Below are positions 52,616-62,597 of a DNA stretch of 64,000 nt, piece by piece. The notes under the pieces were generated by a model. It did not search any database, was not told the origin of the DNA, and saw only the letters and a program-made list of their open reading frames with translations. This stretch comes from Halopseudomonas sp002296055 (GTDB lineage Bacteria > Pseudomonadota > Gammaproteobacteria > Pseudomonadales > Pseudomonadaceae). The stretch's first letter is position 1, and each line of letters starts with the position of its first letter. Location of the stretch: the NCBI RefSeq assembly GCF_050876985.1, contig NZ_JBPAPP010000003.1. The stretch is one strand, 5' to 3'. A program made the translations under genes and the position numbers.

Positions 52616-54322
52616 ATGCGTGAAAACGGATTTACCCCTGTACCTGTCATCCTGATCGTCGACGACCAGCCCAATGACGTCCTGCTGCTGCAGGAGGCTG
52701 TTGCCGACCTTGGAGACATCCATATTGCCCACGACGGGGATACGGCTTTGGCGCTGGCCAACGCCCATCGCCCGGATCTGATCCTGCTCGACATTCAGAT
52801 GCCGGGTATGAACGGTTTTCAGCTGTGCAAAGCCATTAAGGCCACACCGCGCATCTGCGACGCGGCCATCGTGTTCGTCACCGCCCACACCCAGACCGAT
52901 TACGAGATCCTGGCGCTGGAGTACGGCGGTATCGATTTCATCCAGAAGCCACTGAGCCTGCCGGTTGTGCATGCCCACGCCCGGGCCCACCTGGCCCTGC
53001 GCGCCGAGGCCAACCGTCTGGCCTACTATGACGACCTGACGGCCTTGCCTAACCGGGCCCTGCTACGCGACCGCGCCGAGCAGACCCTGCACAGCGCACG
53101 CGAGACCGGCAACCAGGCCGCGTTGGTTTTGCTCGACCTGGATAACTTCAAGGGCATCAACGACTCCATCGATCACCGCATGGGCGATCAGATTCTGATC
53201 GAGATTGCGCGCCGGCTGCAGCGTCACTGCGAAGTAACCGATACCCTGAGCCGTCACAGTGGCGACGAGTTCGTGCTGCTGATTCCCGAACTGGACCACT
53301 CCGAAGCCCTGGGCGACCGCATCGACGCCCTGCTGAATGTCATCGCCCAGCCGCTTGAGATTGACGGTCATCGCCTGCAGCTGACCTGCAGCGCCGGCAT
53401 CAGCGTATACCCCGGCGACGGCAGTACGCTCGACGTGTTGTTCCGACACGCCGAGGCAGCCATGTACCAGGCCAAGCAGAATGGGCGCGGCCGCTATCGC
53501 TTTTTCTCCCACCACCTGGAGGTCAACGCCCGCGCCCGCCACCTGCTTGAGGTGCACCTGCGCGAGGCATTGAGTAGCGGTGTGCTGACCGTGGTCTACC
53601 AACCGCGCTATGACGCTGTGCATGGCACCAGCTGCGGCATGGAGGCACTGGTGCGCTGGCGGCGCGGTGACCGGCTGGTGTCCCCCGCCGAGTTTATTCC
53701 GCTGGCCGAGGAGACCGGGCTGATCATCCCGGTTGGCAAGCAGGTTCTGCTGCAGGCCTGCGCCGATGCCCGTGCTCTGCAGCTCGCGGGGCAACGCATG
53801 ATCGTGGGCGTCAACATCTCTGCGGTGCAGTTCCGCGAGGAATCCTTCCTGTCGATGATCAAGGAGGTCCTGCTGGACACCGGGCTGCCGGGCGAACTGC
53901 TGGAGCTGGAAATTACCGAAGGTGTGGTGGCACATGATATAGAGCGCACCCACTCCCTGCTGACCGAGCTCAAGCGCATGGGGGTGCGCATCGCCATCGA
54001 CGACTTTGGCACCGGCTACTCCAGCCTGAGCTACCTGAAAAAGCTGCCGATCGACGTACTGAAGATTGATCAGAGCTTTATTCGCGACATGCTGAGTGAT
54101 CGCAGCGATGCCGCCATCGTCGAAGCCATTGTGCGCATGGGCCACGCCCTGGAGCTGGAGCTGGTGGCTGAAGGTGTCGAGTCCGCCGACCAGGCCGAGG
54201 CGCTGCTGGCCTTGGGCTGTGAGTTGATGCAAGGCTATCATTACTGTCGGCCAATGCCCTTTGAGCAGGTGCGCCAACAGCTAAGCCCACCCAACGCCCG
54301 CGGAGACGACCAGGTCTGTTGA
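52616..54322 (+). CDS. REC-GGDEF-EAL response regulator (cyclic-di-GMP turnover)
   Basis: A protein of 568 residues (ATG at 52616; a TTG at 52583 could extend it). Residues 8-125 are a receiver with phospho-acceptor D59 (LILLDIQMPGMNG) and K111. Residues 133-310 are a GGDEF domain whose signature reads SGDEF at 215-219 (LSRHSGDEFVLLI), probably still usable. Residues 320-560 are an EAL domain with E343-A-L in GMEALVRW, the EITEG motif and IDDFGTGYSSL, so phosphodiesterase activity is likely. The gene's stop overlaps the kinase start (TGATG), so the two are translationally coupled and the kinase is the probable phospho-donor. Confidence 0.9.
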   Translation: MRENGFTPVPVILIVDDQPNDVLLLQEAVADLGDIHIAHDGDTALALANAHRPDLILLDIQMPGMNGFQLCKAIKATPRICDAAIVFVTAHTQTDYEILALEYGGIDFIQKPLSLPVVHAHARAHLALRAEANRLAYYDDLTALPNRALLRDRAEQTLHSARETGNQAALVLLDLDNFKGINDSIDHRMGDQILIEIARRLQRHCEVTDTLSRHSGDEFVLLIPELDHSEALGDRIDALLNVIAQPLEIDGHRLQLTCSAGISVYPGDGSTLDVLFRHAEAAMYQAKQNGRGRYRFFSHHLEVNARARHLLEVHLREALSSGVLTVVYQPRYDAVHGTSCGMEALVRWRRGDRLVSPAEFIPLAEETGLIIPVGKQVLLQACADARALQLAGQRMIVGVNISAVQFREESFLSMIKEVLLDTGLPGELLELEITEGVVAHDIERTHSLLTELKRMGVRIAIDDFGTGYSSLSYLKKLPIDVLKIDQSFIRDMLSDRSDAAIVEAIVRMGHALELELVAEGVESADQAEALLALGCELMQGYHYCRPMPFEQVRQQLSPPNARGDDQVC

Positions 54323-57300
54323 TGCCAACCCCCCGCTCCTCCAATCGCACAGCACTGGTGGTCCTGGCCGCCGGCCTGGCCTGTACCCTGCTGGCCAGCT
54401 GGTTGCTCGAACGCGCCAACACGCGCCACGTCGATGACGCGCTCAGCGCCGCTACCGAACGCGCCGCCAAGGCCGTGACCACCCGCATCGAGCTGTATCA
54501 ATACGGCCTGCGCGGCGCCCGCGGCGCAATTTTGACCGGCGGCGAGTGGGGCATCAGCCGGGAGCAGTTCATCAACTATGCTCGCACCCGCGACGAAGAC
54601 ATCGAGTTTCCGGGGGCGCGCGGCTTCGGTTTCATTCGCCGGGTGCCCGTAGCACAGGAAGCGGACTTTATCGCCCGCGCCCGCGCCGACGGCGTGCCGG
54701 ACTTCAGCGTGCGCCAGTTAACGCCGCACGACGATGAGCGCTACATCATCGAGTACGTGGAGCCGGTGGATCGCAACCGCCAGGCGATCGGCCTGGATAT
54801 CGCCTCGGAAACCAACAGACGCACTGCAGCACTGGCCGCGCTGACCAGCGGTGAAGTCCGCCTGACCGGTCCGATTACGCTGGTGCAGGCCACCGGCAAG
54901 CCGCTGCAATCCTTTCTTATCCTGCTGCCGATCTACCGCACCGCCGCCACCCCGGACACCGTCGAGGCCCGTCTGCGTGAAGGCTATGGCTGGAGCTACG
55001 CCCCGCTGCTGACCGAAGAGGTACTCAGTGGCCTGCAGCTGCAACTCGAAGGCCAGGGCCTGCAGATCCACCTCAGCGACGTGACCGACGCCAGTGAGCC
55101 GGTTGCCTTCTACCACGGTAACCCGCCGGCTGCGGGTCTCGACCCACGCCTGCTGCAGCGTGTTGAGCGCGAAGTCTACGGTCGTCACTGGCAAATCGAG
55201 TTAAGCGCCGGCCCTACCTTTGTCGCGGCTCAAGGGGTGATCTCGCCCTGGCTGATCGCCAGCGCCGGCGTACTAGCCAGCCTGCTGCTGGCAGCCCTGA
55301 CCAGCGCCCTGCAGCTCAACCGCTACCGCCACCGCCAGCTGCAAAGCCAGCAGGCGCGGCTGGCGGCGATCGTTAACAGCTCGGCAGACGCGATCATCGG
55401 CCAGTCACTGGACGGCCACGTAGTCAGCTGGAACCGCGGCGCCGAACAGATCTTCGGCTACAGCGCGGACCAGGCGGTGGGCCGCTCGCTGCTGGAGCTG
55501 ATCGTGCCATCCCAGAGCACCGCTGAGGAGCAGGCGATTCAGCTACGCATCGCCCGTGGCGAGCAGGTAAACCACTTCCAGGCGCGCCGCCGCCACCGCG
55601 ACGGCCACCTGATTGATGTGTCTTGCTCGGTAGCGCCATTGCTGGACAACAGCGGCCAGCTCAGCGGTATCTCCAGCACGCTGCGCGACATCTCGGCGCA
55701 AAAAGCCGCCGAAACCCGCATTCTGGAACTCAACGCCAACCTGGAAGGCCAGGTCAGCGAGCGCACCCGCGAACTGCGCGAGCTCAACGTGCTGCTCAAC
55801 AACGTGCTGCAGTCAGCCTCGGAAGTATCCATCATCGCCACCGACACCCAGGGCGTGATTCAGCTCTTCAACCGAGGTGCGGAGAACCTCTTGGGTTATC
55901 GCGCCGAACAGATGATCGGAGCGCAGACACCGGCGATTATTCACGCACCGGAAGAAATCGAGGCGCGCAGCCGCGAGCTGAGTCGCGAGTATGGTGAGCC
56001 GATTGAAGGCTTCCGGGTGTTTGTCCACAAACCGGAGCGCGAAGGCGCCGAGAGCCGCCAATGGACTTACGTACGCCAGGACGGCAGCCGTACCACCGTA
56101 ACCCTGGTAGTGACCGCCATGCGCGACGCCGACAGCGGTTTGGTTGGCTACCTGGGTATCGCGCTGGACATGTCCGAAGAGCTGCGCCTGAGCCGTGAGA
56201 CCATGGCGGCCCGCGACCAGCTGGAACTGGCAGCCGAGGTCGCCGAACTGGGCATCTGGTCCTGGACCCCGGACAGCGGCCAGCTGCAGTGGAATGACCG
56301 CATGCTGGAGCTGTACGACTACTCCCGCGCCGAATACGAACAAGGCCTGAGCTACGCCCACTGGCGCGCGCGCCTGCACCCCGAAGACGCCGACGCACTG
56401 GAACACCGGCTGCAGCAGGCAGTACGAGGCGAGGCAGACTTCGACATGGAGTTTCGCGTCATCAAGAGCAGCGGCAAGGTGCTGCACATTCAGGCCAAGG
56501 CGCAGGTTGAACGCGATGCCGACGGCCAGCCGGTATCGGTCATCGGCATCAACCGCGACATCACCGAGCAGCTTGAGCAACAGGCTCACCTGCGCGAAGC
56601 CAAAGAGCAGGCTGATGCCGCCAACGAGGCCAAAAGCGCCTTTTTGGCCAACATGAGCCATGAAATCCGCACGCCGATGAATGCCGTGCTGGGTATGCTC
56701 AAACTGGTACAGGGCACGGGCCTGAATCCGCGCCAGCTCGACTACGTCCTCAAGGCCCTGGGCGCAGCCCACTCGCTGCTGGGGCTGCTCAACGACATCC
56801 TCGACTACTCCAAGATCGAAGCCGGCAAACTGGATCTGGACTTGCACGACTTTGAGCTCGAGCCGCTGCTGCGCGATCTGGCCGTTGTCCTGGCGGGCAA
56901 CCAGGGCGAGAAGGATCTGGAGGTGCTGTTTGACATCGACAGCAGCCTGCCGACCGTAGTGCATGGCGACAGCCTGCGCCTGCAGCAGGTACTGATCAAC
57001 CTGTCGGGCAACGCGCTGAAGTTCACCGAGCACGGCCAGGTCATTGTCAGCCTTCAGCAGCTCGGCCGCACGCACGACCATGTGCAGCTGCGTATCGCGG
57101 TCAGCGATACCGGCATTGGCATCAGCCAAGAGCAGCAACAGCATATCTTTGACGGCTTTACCCAAGCCGAGGCCTCAACCACCAGACGCTTTGGCGGTAC
57201 CGGGCTGGGGCTGGTGATCTGCAAGCGCCTGGTAGAGCTGATGGGCGGCGAGCTGCAGGTTGAAAGCCAGCCGGGCCAAGGCAGCCGCTTCTGGTTTGAC

Positions 57301-58557
57301 CTGGAGCTGGCCATTGCCAGCCCGCGCAGCGTGCAGGACAGCGCCCGCGAACAACTGCGCGACCAGCACCTGCTGGTGGTCGACGACAATCCCATCGCAC
57401 TGCAGATGCTGCAGCAGATGGTCACCGAGCTGGGCTGGCAGGCTGACGTTGCGCGCAACGGCGCCGAGGCGATTGGCCGTGTGCTGCAAAAACAACCGCC
57501 CTACGACGCCGTGCTGATGGACTGGCGCATGCCAGAGATGGACGGGCTGGAAGCCGCACGACTGATTCAGGATGCGGTGCGCGATCGCCTGCCTCAATTC
57601 ACCATCATCATGGTCACCGCCCACGGCCGCGAGGTCCTGGCAGAGCAGCACAGCACCGGCCACGCCCCCTTCGCCAGTTTCCTGACCAAGCCGATCACCG
57701 CGCAGCAGCTGGTCTCCAGCCTATTGCGCGCCGAGCAAAATGATCCAGACGAGCCCGCCCCCCGCATTGAGCAAGCGCCTCGCCGGCTACAGGGACTGCG
57801 CCTGCTGGTGGTCGAAGACAACGCCCTTAACCGCCAGGTGGCCAGCGAGTTGTTGGCCGGAGAAGGCGCCGAGGTCGCCCTCGCCGAGGGCGGGCTTGAG
57901 GGCGTGGAACAAGCCCTTAGCGAACCGGCCTTTGACGCGGTGCTGATGGACATACAGATGCCGGACATCGACGGCCTGGAGGCCACCCGCCGTATCCGCG
58001 CCGCCGGCAACCGCTCGACGCTGCCGATCATCGCCATGACCGCCAACGCCTCACAAACCGACAAGGACGCCTGCCTGCAGGCTGGCATGGACGACCATGT
58101 CGGCAAACCGGTAGATCTGGAAAAGCTGGTCACCGTCATCCTGCGTCACTGCAGCGACCAACCCGCGCAACCGACATCGCCAGCGTCCACCGACGCCGGG
58201 CAGGAGTCACCCGACGCTCTGCTTAGCCGCTTTGGCGGCAAACTCACCCTGCTGCGCTCGATGCTCTCGGTATTTCCCGCGCAGACGCGCAAGCTGCTGG
58301 CCGAGCTGCAAGAGTTCGCCGATGCGGCAAACATCGACGCCATTCTGCAGCACTTGCATACCCTCAAGGGCAGCTCCGGCACCATGGGCGCAGGCGCCCT
58401 GTCACGCCGCTGCGCAGAGCTGGAAGAAGCCTTTCAGAAAGCCCCGGATAGCGCGCTGGCCGAGCCCGGCTGGATCGACGAGCTGTACGCCGAACTGGAC
58501 CGCAGCGTGCAACGCCTGCAAGCAGAGGTAACGGCGCTGGAGCAGCGGCTGCAATAA
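54322..58557 (+). CDS. CHASE-PAS hybrid histidine kinase with two receivers and Hpt
   Basis: A 1411-residue sensor kinase. The N-terminus has a membrane helix (TALVVLAAGLACTLLASWLL), a periplasmic CHASE-type domain (GFGFIRRVPVAQEADFIARAR and IIEYVEPVDRNRQAIGLDIA) and a second membrane helix near residue 310 (WLIASAGVLASLLLAALTSA). Three PAS regions follow (about 340-455, 495-625 and 640-755). Then come HisKA with H780 (NMSHEIRTPMNAVLGML), the ATPase domain with DTGIGI and GTGLGL, a first receiver with D1067, a second receiver with D1210, and an Hpt domain with H1346 (HTLKGSSGTMG). This is an unorthodox phosphorelay. It overlaps the end of the REC-GGDEF-EAL gene and probably signals to it. The CHASE ligand is unknown. 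Confidence 0.93.
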   Translation: MPTPRSSNRTALVVLAAGLACTLLASWLLERANTRHVDDALSAATERAAKAVTTRIELYQYGLRGARGAILTGGEWGISREQFINYARTRDEDIEFPGARGFGFIRRVPVAQEADFIARARADGVPDFSVRQLTPHDDERYIIEYVEPVDRNRQAIGLDIASETNRRTAALAALTSGEVRLTGPITLVQATGKPLQSFLILLPIYRTAATPDTVEARLREGYGWSYAPLLTEEVLSGLQLQLEGQGLQIHLSDVTDASEPVAFYHGNPPAAGLDPRLLQRVEREVYGRHWQIELSAGPTFVAAQGVISPWLIASAGVLASLLLAALTSALQLNRYRHRQLQSQQARLAAIVNSSADAIIGQSLDGHVVSWNRGAEQIFGYSADQAVGRSLLELIVPSQSTAEEQAIQLRIARGEQVNHFQARRRHRDGHLIDVSCSVAPLLDNSGQLSGISSTLRDISAQKAAETRILELNANLEGQVSERTRELRELNVLLNNVLQSASEVSIIATDTQGVIQLFNRGAENLLGYRAEQMIGAQTPAIIHAPEEIEARSRELSREYGEPIEGFRVFVHKPEREGAESRQWTYVRQDGSRTTVTLVVTAMRDADSGLVGYLGIALDMSEELRLSRETMAARDQLELAAEVAELGIWSWTPDSGQLQWNDRMLELYDYSRAEYEQGLSYAHWRARLHPEDADALEHRLQQAVRGEADFDMEFRVIKSSGKVLHIQAKAQVERDADGQPVSVIGINRDITEQLEQQAHLREAKEQADAANEAKSAFLANMSHEIRTPMNAVLGMLKLVQGTGLNPRQLDYVLKALGAAHSLLGLLNDILDYSKIEAGKLDLDLHDFELEPLLRDLAVVLAGNQGEKDLEVLFDIDSSLPTVVHGDSLRLQQVLINLSGNALKFTEHGQVIVSLQQLGRTHDHVQLRIAVSDTGIGISQEQQQHIFDGFTQAEASTTRRFGGTGLGLVICKRLVELMGGELQVESQPGQGSRFWFDLELAIASPRSVQDSAREQLRDQHLLVVDDNPIALQMLQQMVTELGWQADVARNGAEAIGRVLQKQPPYDAVLMDWRMPEMDGLEAARLIQDAVRDRLPQFTIIMVTAHGREVLAEQHSTGHAPFASFLTKPITAQQLVSSLLRAEQNDPDEPAPRIEQAPRRLQGLRLLVVEDNALNRQVASELLAGEGAEVALAEGGLEGVEQALSEPAFDAVLMDIQMPDIDGLEATRRIRAAGNRSTLPIIAMTANASQTDKDACLQAGMDDHVGKPVDLEKLVTVILRHCSDQPAQPTSPASTDAGQESPDALLSRFGGKLTLLRSMLSVFPAQTRKLLAELQEFADAANIDAILQHLHTLKGSSGTMGAGALSRRCAELEEAFQKAPDSALAEPGWIDELYAELDRSVQRLQAEVTALEQRLQ

Positions 58558-58691
58558 GGACCTAGCTCTGTCGCCCCGCAGCCACGCCAGCATGCTCGCT
58601 CCTTTTGGCCGCTTCTATTGATAGGTTGGCATTTAATCGAAAGACAGCCAGCGCCACGATCCCTATAGTCTCCCGACAACACCACCGTACC

Positions 58692-58718
58692 GCCTGACCC
58701 TCAGCGACCGAGTCAGGC
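58692..58718. promoter_or_regulatory. Inverted repeat upstream of the MFS gene
   Basis: Arms GCCTGAC (58692-58698) and GTCAGGC (58712-58718) with a 13-base spacer, about 30 bases before the MFS start codon. It could be a repressor operator or leader hairpin. No T-run follows, so it is not a classic terminator. Confidence 0.4.
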
Positions 58719-58746
58719 GCTCTCAGCGACTAAATGGACAGCCCGT

Positions 58747-59931
58747 ATGACCGCCGATTTTGACCCGCGCCTGGCGCGCAGCAACGTAGCCCGTCTGGCC
58801 ATTGCCCAGGCGCTGGCCGGCGCCAACGCCGCAGTGATCTACGCCATCGGCGCCATCATCGGCGCCCAACTGGCACCGGATTCGGCCCTGTCGACCCTGC
58901 CAATCTCGCTGTTTGTCGTCGGCATGGCGGCCTGCATACCGCCCAGTGGGATCATCGCCCGCCGCTATGGTCGCCGCGCGGCCTTTCTCTGGGGCAGTGC
59001 CTGCGGTGTGGCCGGCGGCCTGATCGCGGCGCTGTCGGTATTCTGGGGGGCGTTCTGGTTGCTTTGCGTCGCCACCTTCTTCGGCGGCGCCTACGCCGCC
59101 GTGGTGCTGTCGTTCCGCTTTGCTGCCGCCGACTGCGTTGCGCCGGCCATGCGTCCACGAGCCTTGTCGCTGGTCATGGCTGGCGGCGTGGCCGCAGGCG
59201 TCATTGGCCCACAGCTTGTCACCGGCACCATGTACCTGTGGCCACCACACACCTTCGTAATCACCTTCATCGCCCAAGCGCTGGTCGCAGCGCTCGCCGC
59301 GCTGGTGCTGGCTGGCGTCCGCCTGCCACTGCCAACCGCCGAAGAAGTGGCCGGTGGTGGACGACGCCTGGCCGAGCTGGTGCGCCAGCCACGCTTTGTG
59401 ATGGCCGTGACCTGCGGCGCGGTCTCCTACATGCTGATGAACTTTTTGATGACCGCCGCACCGCTGGCCATGCACATGCACGGACATTCACAGGAGAACG
59501 CCAACCTGGGCCTGCAATGGCACGTGATCGCCATGTACGCCCCAAGCTTCTTTACCGGCCGACTGATCACGCGCTTTGGCGCCAGCCGCATTGTCAGCCT
59601 CGGGTTACTGCTGACCGGCGCCTCAACGCTGGTCGGTCTGGCCGGCGTCGACGTGGCGCACTTCTGGTTGATGCTGATCCTGCTGGGAGTAGGCTGGAAC
59701 TTCGGATTCGTCGGCGCTTCGGCCATGGTGCTGGAGTGCCACAGGCCGCAAGAGCGAACCAGAGTCCAGGCACTCAACGACTTTATCGTGTTCAGCACCA
59801 TGGCTATCGGCTCCTTCTCCTCCGGCGGCCTGTTGACCGCCCACGGCTGGGACTTGGTACTCTGGGTTTCACTTGCCCCGCTACTGCTCGCTGCAGCGGC
59901 CCTGCTGATGGGTAACCGGGCAACGTCTTAG
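58747..59931 (+). CDS. Major facilitator superfamily transporter
   Basis: A 394-residue MFS protein with about 12 membrane helices. The first half has the loop motif GIIARRYGRRAAFLWG (MFS motif A form) and the second half GRLITRFGASRIVSLGLLLTG. The substrate cannot be named. It is independent of the neighbouring kinase gene (190-base gap) and is followed by a 219-base gap. The inverted repeat upstream suggests its own regulation. Some relatives are drug or small-metabolite exporters, which would be the default guess only. Confidence 0.85.
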   Translation: MTADFDPRLARSNVARLAIAQALAGANAAVIYAIGAIIGAQLAPDSALSTLPISLFVVGMAACIPPSGIIARRYGRRAAFLWGSACGVAGGLIAALSVFWGAFWLLCVATFFGGAYAAVVLSFRFAAADCVAPAMRPRALSLVMAGGVAAGVIGPQLVTGTMYLWPPHTFVITFIAQALVAALAALVLAGVRLPLPTAEEVAGGGRRLAELVRQPRFVMAVTCGAVSYMLMNFLMTAAPLAMHMHGHSQENANLGLQWHVIAMYAPSFFTGRLITRFGASRIVSLGLLLTGASTLVGLAGVDVAHFWLMLILLGVGWNFGFVGASAMVLECHRPQERTRVQALNDFIVFSTMAIGSFSSGGLLTAHGWDLVLWVSLAPLLLAAAALLMGNRATS

Positions 59932-60086
59932 CACACAGCAAAACGACGAACGGCTATCGTCCAGCAGCAACCTATCGCTGGTGCCATTTCACTCTGCAAT
60001 GACCGGAACAGAGCCGTCTATCGGCCAAGTTGCGCGGTATTTCAGCCAACCAGTCGACATCCAGCGGCCGCGCACCTGTCATCTAA

Positions 60087-60115
60087 TTGCAACACAGGTA
60101 TCAGCCTTGTTAGAT
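60087..60115 (+). promoter_or_regulatory. Sigma-70-type promoter candidate for the DUF3015 gene
   Basis: TTGCAA (60087-60092) and TTAGAT (60110-60115) are separated by 17 bases, and lie about 36 bases before the ATG at 60151. The -35 and -10 boxes are close to consensus. Confidence 0.55.
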
Positions 60116-60150
60116 TCCCGGCTCCACCTAAAAAAATGGAAACTCCCATC

Positions 60151-60639
60151 ATGAAACGGATCCTGATTGGTACTGTCCTCGCTGCTGCCTCCATGAATGT
60201 CTTTGCTGTTGCACCGGGCGGCCCCGGTTGCGGTTGGGGCAACATGCTGTTTGAAGGTCAAAGCGGCCTGCCTTCACACCTAATTGCCTCCATCACCAAC
60301 GGCACCTCCGGTAACGCCACCTTCGGTATGACCTCCGGTACCAACGGCTGTGACACCAGCGGTCGTCTGGCCTACAACGGCAAGCCCATGCTGGTCCTGA
60401 GCAGCATCATGAGCGAGCTGTCTGAAGACGTTGCTCGCGGTGAAGGCGAAGCGCTGACCACCTACGCCGTCGTACTGGGTATCGACGTTGAAGACCGCGA
60501 CCACTTTGCTGCGCTGACCCACGCGCACTTCAGCGAGATCTTCCCGAGTGCCGACGTGACCGCCGAGCAGGTTCACGCGACCACCCTGAGCCTGATGAGC
60601 AAAGATCCGATCCTGGCCAAGTACGCAGAACAGGCGTAA
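60151..60639 (+). CDS. Exported DUF3015 protein
   Basis: A 162-residue protein with a signal peptide (MKRILIGTVLAAASMNVFAV, cleaved near FAVA). The mature region PGGPGCGWGNMLFEGQSGLPSH, and the ATFGMTSGTNGCDTS stretch, are typical of DUF3015, small exported proteins of gammaproteobacteria without known function. Two cysteines (in GCGWG and NGCDTS) may form a disulfide. A good promoter precedes it and a terminator follows. It is followed by a DUF4105 gene in the same direction; this adjacency is common in Pseudomonas-like genomes as I recall, and suggests related envelope roles. Confidence 0.82.
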   Translation: MKRILIGTVLAAASMNVFAVAPGGPGCGWGNMLFEGQSGLPSHLIASITNGTSGNATFGMTSGTNGCDTSGRLAYNGKPMLVLSSIMSELSEDVARGEGEALTTYAVVLGIDVEDRDHFAALTHAHFSEIFPSADVTAEQVHATTLSLMSKDPILAKYAEQA

Positions 60640-60658
60640 TCAGTCACGGCTGATCCCG

Positions 60659-60685
60659 GAGCCGGCACTTGCCGGCTCTGTTTTT
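60659..60685 (+). terminator. Rho-independent terminator after DUF3015 gene
   Basis: Stem GAGCCGGC (60659-60666) with GCCGGCTC (60671-60678), loop ACTT, followed by TGTTTTT. It lies about 20 bases past the DUF3015 stop codon and 26 bases before the DUF4105 start, so read-through to the next gene would be reduced. Confidence 0.85.
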
Positions 60686-60711
60686 CCCTCCCTCTGCTGC
60701 TATCCCCTCCC

Positions 60712-62571
60712 ATGCTCAAACGCCTGATCCCCCTGCTGCTCGGCAGCATCAGCCTTGCTGTGCATGCTGCACCCACGGTGACCGACAGTCAGCTGCAGGG
60801 CCTGGCGACAGAGCGCCACTGGCTGAACCTTGGGCACTACCAGCCCGGCCGTTTCAGCGGATGGCGCAGCTATGTAGATGACAACAGTTTCTTTCTGGCT
60901 GCCGATGGCGCCAGCAACCCGGCAAGCGAGCTGCAGGCCACGCTGCAGGCGCTGTATGCCCCGGTCGGCGATGACCCCAACCAGCACGCCCAGTGCCGTT
61001 ATCCGTCGCGCACCCGCTGGTTGAGCGAGCAGTTGCAGCTCAGCGGCCTGCCGACACCCGAGTGCAGCGAGTACCGCGAGTGGTATGAGGACATCAACCC
61101 GCACGCGACCGTACTGGTGTTCCCGGATGCCTACCTGAACAGCCCCTCCTCGATGTTCGGCCACACCCTGCTACGCATCGACTCGCCCGATACCCAGGCC
61201 AGCGGCACCAGCCTGCTGACCTACGCCCTCAACTTTGGCGCCATGGTCGAGAGCATGGACAACAGCATGCTGTACGCCTGGAAAGGGCTGGCCGGCGGCT
61301 ACCCGGGGCAATTCTCGCTGCTGCCCTACCGTGACAAGATCGGCGAGTACAGCCGCCTGGAAAACCGCGACCTGTGGGAGTACCAGCTGGACCTCAGCCC
61401 GGAAGAAACCGCGCGCATGGTCGAGCATGTCTGGGAGCTGCGTCAGGTTATCTTTGACTACTTCTTCTTCGACGAGAACTGCTCCTACCGACTGCTGGAG
61501 CTGCTCGAAGTAGCTCGCCCCGGCCTGCGTCTGACCGAGCAGTTTCCGCTGACCGCAATCCCTGCCGACACTGTGCGTGCCGTGCGCGAGGCGGGCATGA
61601 TCAGCGATGTACATTACCGCCCCTCGCGTGAGCGTGAGCTGCTGGCGCGGGCCGAGCCGCTGACGGCGCCAGAGCTGCGCTGGGTACGCCAGCTGGCAGA
61701 CGACGACGGCGTGCTGCAGAGCAGCGAGTATCAGGCGTTACCCGCGCCCCGGCGTGCGCTGATTCAGGAAGCCGCCTACCGCCTGGTGCGCTACGAGGCC
61801 GCCGGTCAGCAGCGCGACAGTGCCAATGCCACGCGCAGCTATCAGTTACTGCAGGCGATCAACCGCAACCCGCCGCCGGCGCTGCAAATTGAAACACCGA
61901 CCTACCCGGAATTTGGCCACGAATCGCGCACCTGGCAGCTTGCCGCCGGCAGCCGCGAAGGCCGCGCCTTTGCCGAATACGGCCTGCGCATGGCCTACCA
62001 CGATCTGGCCGACAACCTGGCCGGCTTTCCGCTGGGTGCACAAATCGAGCTGGGCGACATCAAGCTACGCCAGTACGAAGGCAATCACTGGCAGCTGGAA
62101 GAGTTCGGGCTGGTCAACATTCGCTCGCTGACACCACGCAGTGCTCTACTCAAGCCCTGGTCATGGCAGGTTGAAGCAGGCTGGGAGCGGGTGGCCGGTG
62201 AGGACGGCAAGCAGCGGCTGGTGCCGCACCTCAACGGCGGCGGCGGTTTTGCCTGGCAACCGTGGGATGACGTACTGGGCTACAGCATGGCGACAATGCG
62301 GCTGGAGCACCACCGCGACTTCGATGCGCCCTTGAGTGCTGCAGCCGGTTTCAACGCTGGCCTGCTATGGCGCAACTCGCTGGGCAACCTGCTGCTGGAA
62401 GGCCGCGGCGATTACTTCGACAACGGCGAGGTGCGCCGCAGCCTGCAGCTGGCCCAGCAGTGGGAATTGGGCCGCGACCTTGGCCTGCGCCTGCAGGCCT
62501 CGCGTGAGTTCAGTCAGTTCAGCGCACCGCAGACCGAGTTCGCCCTGCAACTGCGCTGGTACTATTATTGA
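60712..62571 (+). CDS. Exported DUF4105 protein, Cys/His peptidase-like
   Basis: A 619-residue protein with a signal peptide (MLKRLIPLLLGSISLAVHAA, cleaved near HAA-PTV). The DUF4105 region occupies about residues 130-300: VFPDAYLNSPSSMFGHTLLRID, then the LLPYRDKIGEYSRLENRDLWEYQLD motif and FFFDENCSYRLLELLEVARPG. The His of MFGHT and Cys of ENCSY resemble a papain-like or NlpC-type dyad, so hydrolytic activity towards peptides or cell wall is possible but unproven. The C-terminal 200 residues carry repeated beta-rich stretches (FGLVNIRSLTPRSALLKPWSW, and WELGRDLGLRLQASREFSQF) that look like an outer-membrane beta-barrel. Its gene follows DUF3015 across a terminator. Confidence 0.84.
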   Translation: MLKRLIPLLLGSISLAVHAAPTVTDSQLQGLATERHWLNLGHYQPGRFSGWRSYVDDNSFFLAADGASNPASELQATLQALYAPVGDDPNQHAQCRYPSRTRWLSEQLQLSGLPTPECSEYREWYEDINPHATVLVFPDAYLNSPSSMFGHTLLRIDSPDTQASGTSLLTYALNFGAMVESMDNSMLYAWKGLAGGYPGQFSLLPYRDKIGEYSRLENRDLWEYQLDLSPEETARMVEHVWELRQVIFDYFFFDENCSYRLLELLEVARPGLRLTEQFPLTAIPADTVRAVREAGMISDVHYRPSRERELLARAEPLTAPELRWVRQLADDDGVLQSSEYQALPAPRRALIQEAAYRLVRYEAAGQQRDSANATRSYQLLQAINRNPPPALQIETPTYPEFGHESRTWQLAAGSREGRAFAEYGLRMAYHDLADNLAGFPLGAQIELGDIKLRQYEGNHWQLEEFGLVNIRSLTPRSALLKPWSWQVEAGWERVAGEDGKQRLVPHLNGGGGFAWQPWDDVLGYSMATMRLEHHRDFDAPLSAAAGFNAGLLWRNSLGNLLLEGRGDYFDNGEVRRSLQLAQQWELGRDLGLRLQASREFSQFSAPQTEFALQLRWYYY

Positions 62572-62597
62572 GCAGCGGGCCGCACGGCCCCGCTGTT

